Part shown: positions 59,335 through 64,000 of the stretch, piece after piece
How positions within the stretch are numbered: the first letter of the stretch is position 1
Layout: every line of letters begins with the position of its first letter
From: Polyodon spathula
Taxonomy: Eukaryota; Chordata; Actinopteri; Acipenseriformes; Polyodontidae
DNA length: 64,000 bases
Assembly: GCF_017654505.1 (NCBI RefSeq)
Contig: NC_054539.1
Coordinates: forward strand, 67,857,756-67,921,755
Direction: 5' to 3'
Program-made: the position numbers and the translations under genes
The notes under the pieces: generated by a model
The model's database searches: none
What the model was told of the DNA's origin: nothing
What the model saw: only the letters and a program-made list of their open reading frames with translations

Positions 59335-61275
59335 TGTCATCAGCCTTATAAATGTTCCCTGAGGGCCCCCTCAGTAGCTGTTGAAAACATAGCCTAAAAG
59401 AATCTACCGACATCAATACAGAGATACATGCATGCACACCGAAGAGGCAAAGGAAGCACCGTTTTTGGATACATGAAATCATTTGTTACTGTTTGAAGAA
59501 GTTTTGAAAAATGAACATAAACTATATGGTCCAATACATATCTAGATTCATTTTTTTAGGGGTGGTGTAACAGGGCTAGCAGCCTTGTACAGTATTTAAA
59601 TTAGCCATTTCCTGCCACAGGTGGGCATGTGTGCGATTGTAAGAGTGTTTATGAGTTTTGAGTTTGTGAGTTATGAGTTTACTAAAGAAAACAAATTTTA
59701 GCCTAAATTATAAATGTTACCCCCCCCCCCCAAAAAAAAAAGAAGGAAAGAAAGAAACACTGCTCTGTTATCCAGGATATTTAAATAAATAACCAGATAT
59801 TTATTTAAAAAAAAAAGAAAAAACTTTATTTGGTTATTTTCTTTTTTAACGATGTAAAGAATTTATTTCTGCTCACAACTGAAATGCCCATTAAATAAGT
59901 GGCTATGGTCAAAATCTGATCAGTTTATCCTGTGTTCCCACTTATGACAGCTGTAATCCCTTATGAATTGAGCCCCTTGATACTGTTAACTGAGGGTACT
60001 ACATACAGTGAACAAATGTAATCATTATTATACTCAAAACCATAGACCCCCACCCCAAGACCTCCATCCAGTCCAGGGTCAGGTCACTAGCAATCCTGCT
60101 AGCAATGCCTGAACTGCACATTTAACACTTTAATAAGCATATTAGATACTTTGACCATTCCCATAATACATTTATAGTTAATTTGCATACAGTGATCTGA
60201 ATTGGCTAACCCACATCGGAGCCACAATTAATTGAGTTTGACAGCAGTGCTGCATTTGGTGTAATGTCTTGACTGTGTGTTCAAGGACCCTAGAGTGGAT
60301 TTTACACCCTGAAGACAAAATCCATTCCTTTTCCAAAATCAAATCACTCATCATTTTAAAAACTGAATTATTAGACATACAGTAGCGCTAAATATAAATG
60401 TGTTTTATTGATGGTCATGCTAATGAAAATTCAAAACAACACTAAAGCCTTTCTGTGCTTACCCTTGATGTTTTGGCTTGTGTAAAAGCCCTTGAGTTGC
60501 TTGCCAAGGAAGGCTCTCTAGACAAAGTCACTCGTGGTTGTCAGATGTATAAAAATGTTTTTGACAATTTTATTAAATAAAAACAAACCTCTGTAGAATT
60601 AAAACAATCAGCAAATACTGCCTTATTTACCCTTTAGTGAAATGTTGGACTGTTGGAATGTACTCTCTGACCTATATTGTTGAAAAGAAATGCAGAGGAC
60701 TACCTGAAGCTAACTCTGAAATCCTTGAGGTTGCTATGTTTTAATAGACATAATAGAGGAAGCACAGTGATACTTTCCACAATGTACAACACTGTAACGT
60801 TTAATAAAGCTGGAAATGTGAGATGTTTACCTTCTGCTGAAAAATACTCTTTAAGAGAACAGGTAAATGAGAAAGCTAAATTTCTGTCCTTCCCTCAATG
60901 GATTCCTCGTACATTCTTGGCAGGAGATCCAGGTGGAGTTAAAGCAGCACTGCAAGGCATCGTGTGTGTTGCAGCTAAGAGCATTCCTCATTAGTGGATA
61001 GCGAGTCTCTTATGACGCTTTTTAATGTGGTACAATTGCATTTTTTCAATCACTGTAGAAGTTTCACAGGAGTAGGAGGGACTGCTGAAAGTAAGATAAA
61101 AACAGCTGTTGACCAATCCTCAGCCGGTATTTGTATTTGAAGGGGCGGAGACAAGGTGGTGAAAAGTGAAAATGTGAAAAGTGACAGGTGAAGACAGCCA
61201 GGGCAGAAAAAAAAAAAAAAGTCTGTGTTGTTTCATTTGCATATCAGTGAATGAATGCTATTACATACAACTATA
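59335..61275. other. Non-coding stretch, no gene recognised
   Basis: Contains C12 followed by A10 at about 59719-59740 and an A-run near 61206-61220. The 105-codon frame at 60677-60994 contains no domain I recognise. No supported gene. Confidence 0.45.
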
Positions 61276-61278
61276 ACT

Positions 61279-61309
61279 ACTAGTAGTAGTAATAATAATA
61301 ATAATAATA

Positions 61310-61346
<37 letters not shown>
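61279..61346. repeat. Compound (TAG)n-(AAT)n microsatellite
   Basis: Three or four TAG units pass into about 18 AAT units with one slip near 61311. Confidence 0.93.
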
Positions 61347-61349
61347 TTT

Positions 61350-62470
61350 AACAAGTTTATTAATAATAAGGAAAGAAAACACACACACACTTGGCAATTA
61401 CCTTGTTTCCACGATGTCTGCAGCATCCTGCTGCATTGTTCTGTCACTGTTATGAAAGGGTGCCACATTGTTTTCAGGATTTTTTTTTTAAAATCCATAC
61501 TATGCCCTGGCCTGTGTCAGCACCATGCAATGCCAGCATCCTCATACCCAACTGGCATGGTGCTGCCCAGAGCCCTGTTGTGCACAAGGCTGTATAGTAA
61601 CTGCACAAGAACAAATATTAAAAACAAAAAAACAAAAAAAACAAAACAAAAAAATGGTTATAAAGAAACTCTGTGCGAGTATTACACAAATAAAATGCTG
61701 ATTTAAAAAAAAAAAAATCTTGTGGTGATATGAATAGAATATCCAAAAACAAACCCCTCTGTGAGTAGAAAAGAGTTTGTTGTCTGTACGGTCTTTTCCA
61801 TGCTTTGTTTAAGGGTGCAACAAACACAACATATATTAAGATAATATTAGAAATAATACATATACTAATATTTACTGTGCTGCTTGTTTTGCCACCAACT
61901 CCAAATATTACTTTTTTTAGAAGGAATTTATGAAAGAGTAAGTAAGGGCTGTATTCTGATCACAACGCAAATGCAAGTGCAAGAGCAAACGACACTTGCC
62001 ACCGATTCTGTGTCGCATAAATGGAGCAAAGACAATGCGCTGAAATGGTATTTTGAAGACATATCTTGCGCCGTTATAGAGCGTCTGCCTCATCGCCACG
62101 GGTCGGCGTACATTTCGTGGCGTGGTATCATTAGCATATTCGGCAAAGCAATTCTGGTGACCGTGCAATAGGGTCCCAAATAAACAACTGAGCACTACGT
62201 TAAGACCAGGGGAAGCCAGCTTTATTTAGTGGCGCAAAGAGGAAATCAAAGAATGAAAAGTAAAAGAAAAAAGAACCTAAGACGAAAAAAATGACAAAAA
62301 CGTAAGAAACTACACAATATTAATTGTAAATTAATAATAAATAAATATTTGTATTAAAAAAGAATCTCCTCTTTTGCAGATATAATGAAGTACTACAGAG
62401 AGCTCATGAATGAATGACATAGAAGAAGCAGAACAATGAGGAACTCAGAACCTCCAAATAGAATCAATTA
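61350..62470. other. Non-coding stretch; possible 5' flank of the Harbinger element
   Basis: From about 61947 the text GGGCTGTATTCTGATCACAA follows TAA. Harbinger elements often duplicate TAA/TTA and this could be an element end, but no matching inverted end is visible before the window stops. The GC-richer CpG-containing patch at 61970-62165 lies in this putative flank. The open frames here (92-95 codons, both strands) have no recognisable domain. Confidence 0.35.
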
Positions 62471-62476
62471 CTTAAC

Positions 62477-63427
62477 CCTCTGAGCGACAATTTCATCAGC
62501 AGCTGAGATTAAAAAAGCAAACAATAACTGACATCTATCGCTTACTGCAGGCAGATCTGGAAAACAAAAGTGAGCGATATACTAGTCTGCCAGTAGCTGC
62601 AAAAGTGTCGGCAGCTTTAACTTTTTATGCCCTGGTTCCTTTCAAAGAACCATAGGTTGTGTTACAGGTATAAGTCAGTGTGCGGTAAGCCATACTGTAC
62701 AGGATGTGATTGCAGCTTTAACGATGCACGCAGGGGGATTAATTATATTTCCACTGTCTGACGAGCTGCAAGAGCAAAGATAACAGAGTTTTTTAGTTAA
62801 GTGTGTTTTCCCTAAAATCCTTGGTGTCATTTACTGCACACATGTGCAGCTATGAGCACCTATGCAGAATAGTCACCTTTACATGAACCTTAAAGGTGTC
62901 CATTCTATGAATGTGCAAGTAGTCTGTGATGCAAACAACATCACACATGTGCATGCAAATTATCCCGATTCAGCTCATGACTCGTTCATTCTTGCAAACT
63001 CACAGGTGACAGCTTTGTTTGAGCAGGATGACAGTCCATGGCTGGTTGATAGGTGACAATGGATACCCACTTAAACGGTGGCTAATGACACCAATTTCAG
63101 ATTCCAATACCCCTGCTGAACACAGGTATAACAGAGCCATCACCTCTGCTTTATAACAGAGCCATCACATGTGCTCAAAGTGTCATTGAGCACACATTTG
63201 GAATACTGAAAATGTGTTTCACATGTGTTGAATGCCCAAGTGGAACACTACAGTACAGACCTCTGAAGGTGTGTAATATGGTTGTGAAAGTTTGTGTATT
63301 GCATAATATTGCTATACGTAATGGATATTATATTGATACTCTAGAGGATATATTACGAGCTCAGAGGAACATGATGAGGCATTTCATGTCCCGCTACAAA
63401 ATTCATTCATACTTTCTCTCTTTCTAG
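62477..63427 (+). pseudogene. PIF/Harbinger (HARBI1-like) transposase pseudogene
   Basis: The transposase can be followed across shifting frames. SERQFHQQLRLKKQTITDIY and LLQADLENKSERYTSLPVAA form the N-terminal region, and GSFQRTIGCVTGISQCAVSH (helix-turn-helix-like) follows a frameshift near 62635. Then [46 protein letters not shown] (after another shift), VIEHTFGILKMCF and VVKVCVLHNIA. In DDE_Tnp_4 proteins the catalytic residues lie in GVIDCTHV, GD.GYP and IE..FG..K: here the first Asp is Tyr (codon 62832-62834), while the second Asp (63055-63057) and Glu (63188-63190) persist. At least two stops and a 25-bp tandem duplication (63127/63152) also disable it. Confidence 0.87.
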
Positions 63428-63431
63428 GTGG

Positions 63432-63690
63432 ATGATTTTCTGTGCCACAAAGTATTGCCCTACGTGCCGCTACCTTTTCGATAAAACAATCTCCTGTGTC
63501 ATGAAGCGTGGTCTACATATTCTCTCGGCAAGTGACCTACCACTTGTTGTTTCAACTTGTGCTGGTTCTTGCTTTGTGATACTACTTTCCTCGACACAAT
63601 CGCCACTTCTACATTCAGAATCGGAGCCTTGTGGTGATGGAAGCACATTCGGGCTCAAAGGGTTGTTGCCTGGCCCTGATTAGATAGCAG
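63432..63690 (-). other. Possible Myb/SANT-partner gene remnant of the Harbinger element
   Basis: A convergent minus-strand frame of 62 codons reads LPSPQGSDSECRSGDCVEES and ends SLAERICRPRF, a Ser/Glu-rich, low-complexity-like segment. Animal Harbinger elements usually encode a second, Myb-like protein beside the transposase, so this could be its C-terminal part. No Myb/SANT helices are visible within the window. Chance is a fair alternative. Confidence 0.3.
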
Positions 63691-63694
63691 ATTC

Positions 63695-64000
63695 TCCAAC
63701 CTACTCAGCATTGATTGGCTGGGCGCTGTCACTATGCCACTAAACTCACTTGTGCTCTTTTTTTAATTTAATCAGAATCACACTTTTGGAGAAGCTACTC
63801 CCTGCGGGGGCAGACACAATAGACTTTAACCACCAGACAATTAGACCAGAGAGAAAGTAAGTTACATAGGACCAAAGAATACTTGTAGACCAAGATAGAT
63901 ATCATCTCTTGACATTAAAACATGCCCTCATGAGCATAGGTTTTATGGACTAAAGTGTACTATAAGACAGTTAATCCACAATCTCTTTTAAAGTTGCTTA
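63695..64000. other. Non-coding right edge, no gene recognised
   Basis: No recognisable feature; the right end of the Harbinger element was not found here. Confidence 0.45.

Noticed and set aside
60677..60994. 105-codon open frame starting with ATG
   Set aside because: No recognisable domain, ordinary local composition, no splice or promoter context that I could support.

Overview
This window looks like non-coding, repeat-dense vertebrate nuclear DNA. It is AT-rich and contains long (AT)n, (GT)n, (GA)n and (AAT)n microsatellites and many poly(A)/poly(T) runs. No long intact reading frame is present, and no bacterial-type gene, operon, CRISPR array or RNA gene was seen. The mobile-element mix (Tc1-like elements with long inverted repeats, L2-type and CR1-like LINEs, a Penelope-like fragment, PIF/Harbinger, piggyBac and hAT remnants, a MIR/CORE-type SINE) points to a fish or other lower vertebrate. 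From memory, the high-copy LINE tail at 37.5 and 40.1 kb resembles sturgeon/paddlefish DNA, so a non-teleost ray-finned fish is my best guess. That is an inference, not a demonstrated identification.

Layout. 0-4.7 kb: a diverged minisatellite, a solo-LTR-like element with a 5-bp target duplication, a MIR-like SINE, a (GT)n tract and a 27-base G-run. 4.7-6.2 kb: a decayed Tc1-like transposon on the minus strand. 9.2-11.2 kb: a piggyBac transposase relic lacking its catalytic core but keeping its Cys-rich C-terminus, between candidate inverted ends. 11-17 kb: simple repeats only. 17.25-18.1 kb: a piggyBac-type MITE. 20.8, 33.0 and 35.9 kb: three pieces of one unclassified repeat family. 29.5-29.9 kb: a Penelope-like GIY-YIG remnant. 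31.0-32.8 kb: an L2-type LINE interrupted exactly at a TTAA by a second copy of the piggyBac MITE. 33.4 kb: a 184-bp hAT-type MITE with a perfect 8-bp target duplication. 33.7, 47.9 and 54.5 kb: three copies of a long tRNA-derived SINE. 36.9-40.4 kb: LINE 3' ends and a Tc1-type MITE. 41-44 kb: LTR-like repeats. 44.8-45.7 kb: a second Tc1-like copy with a better preserved N-terminal transposase frame. 50.2-51.2 kb: another L2-type LINE. 51.2-51.9 kb: a GC-rich segment. 56.5-57.8 kb: repeats of a family carrying a YY1-like motif. 62.5-63.4 kb: a HARBI1-like transposase pseudogene.

No element appears able to move by itself: each recognised transposase or reverse transcriptase has stops, frameshifts, deletions or lost catalytic residues. 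The only hint of a host gene is one possible exon at 59.2 kb encoding a hydrophobic, membrane-span-like segment. I did not find a convincing undescribed biological system. The best observations are nested insertions with intact target duplications, the selectively surviving piggyBac C-terminus, the sub-structure of the MITE family, and the candidate transmembrane exon.
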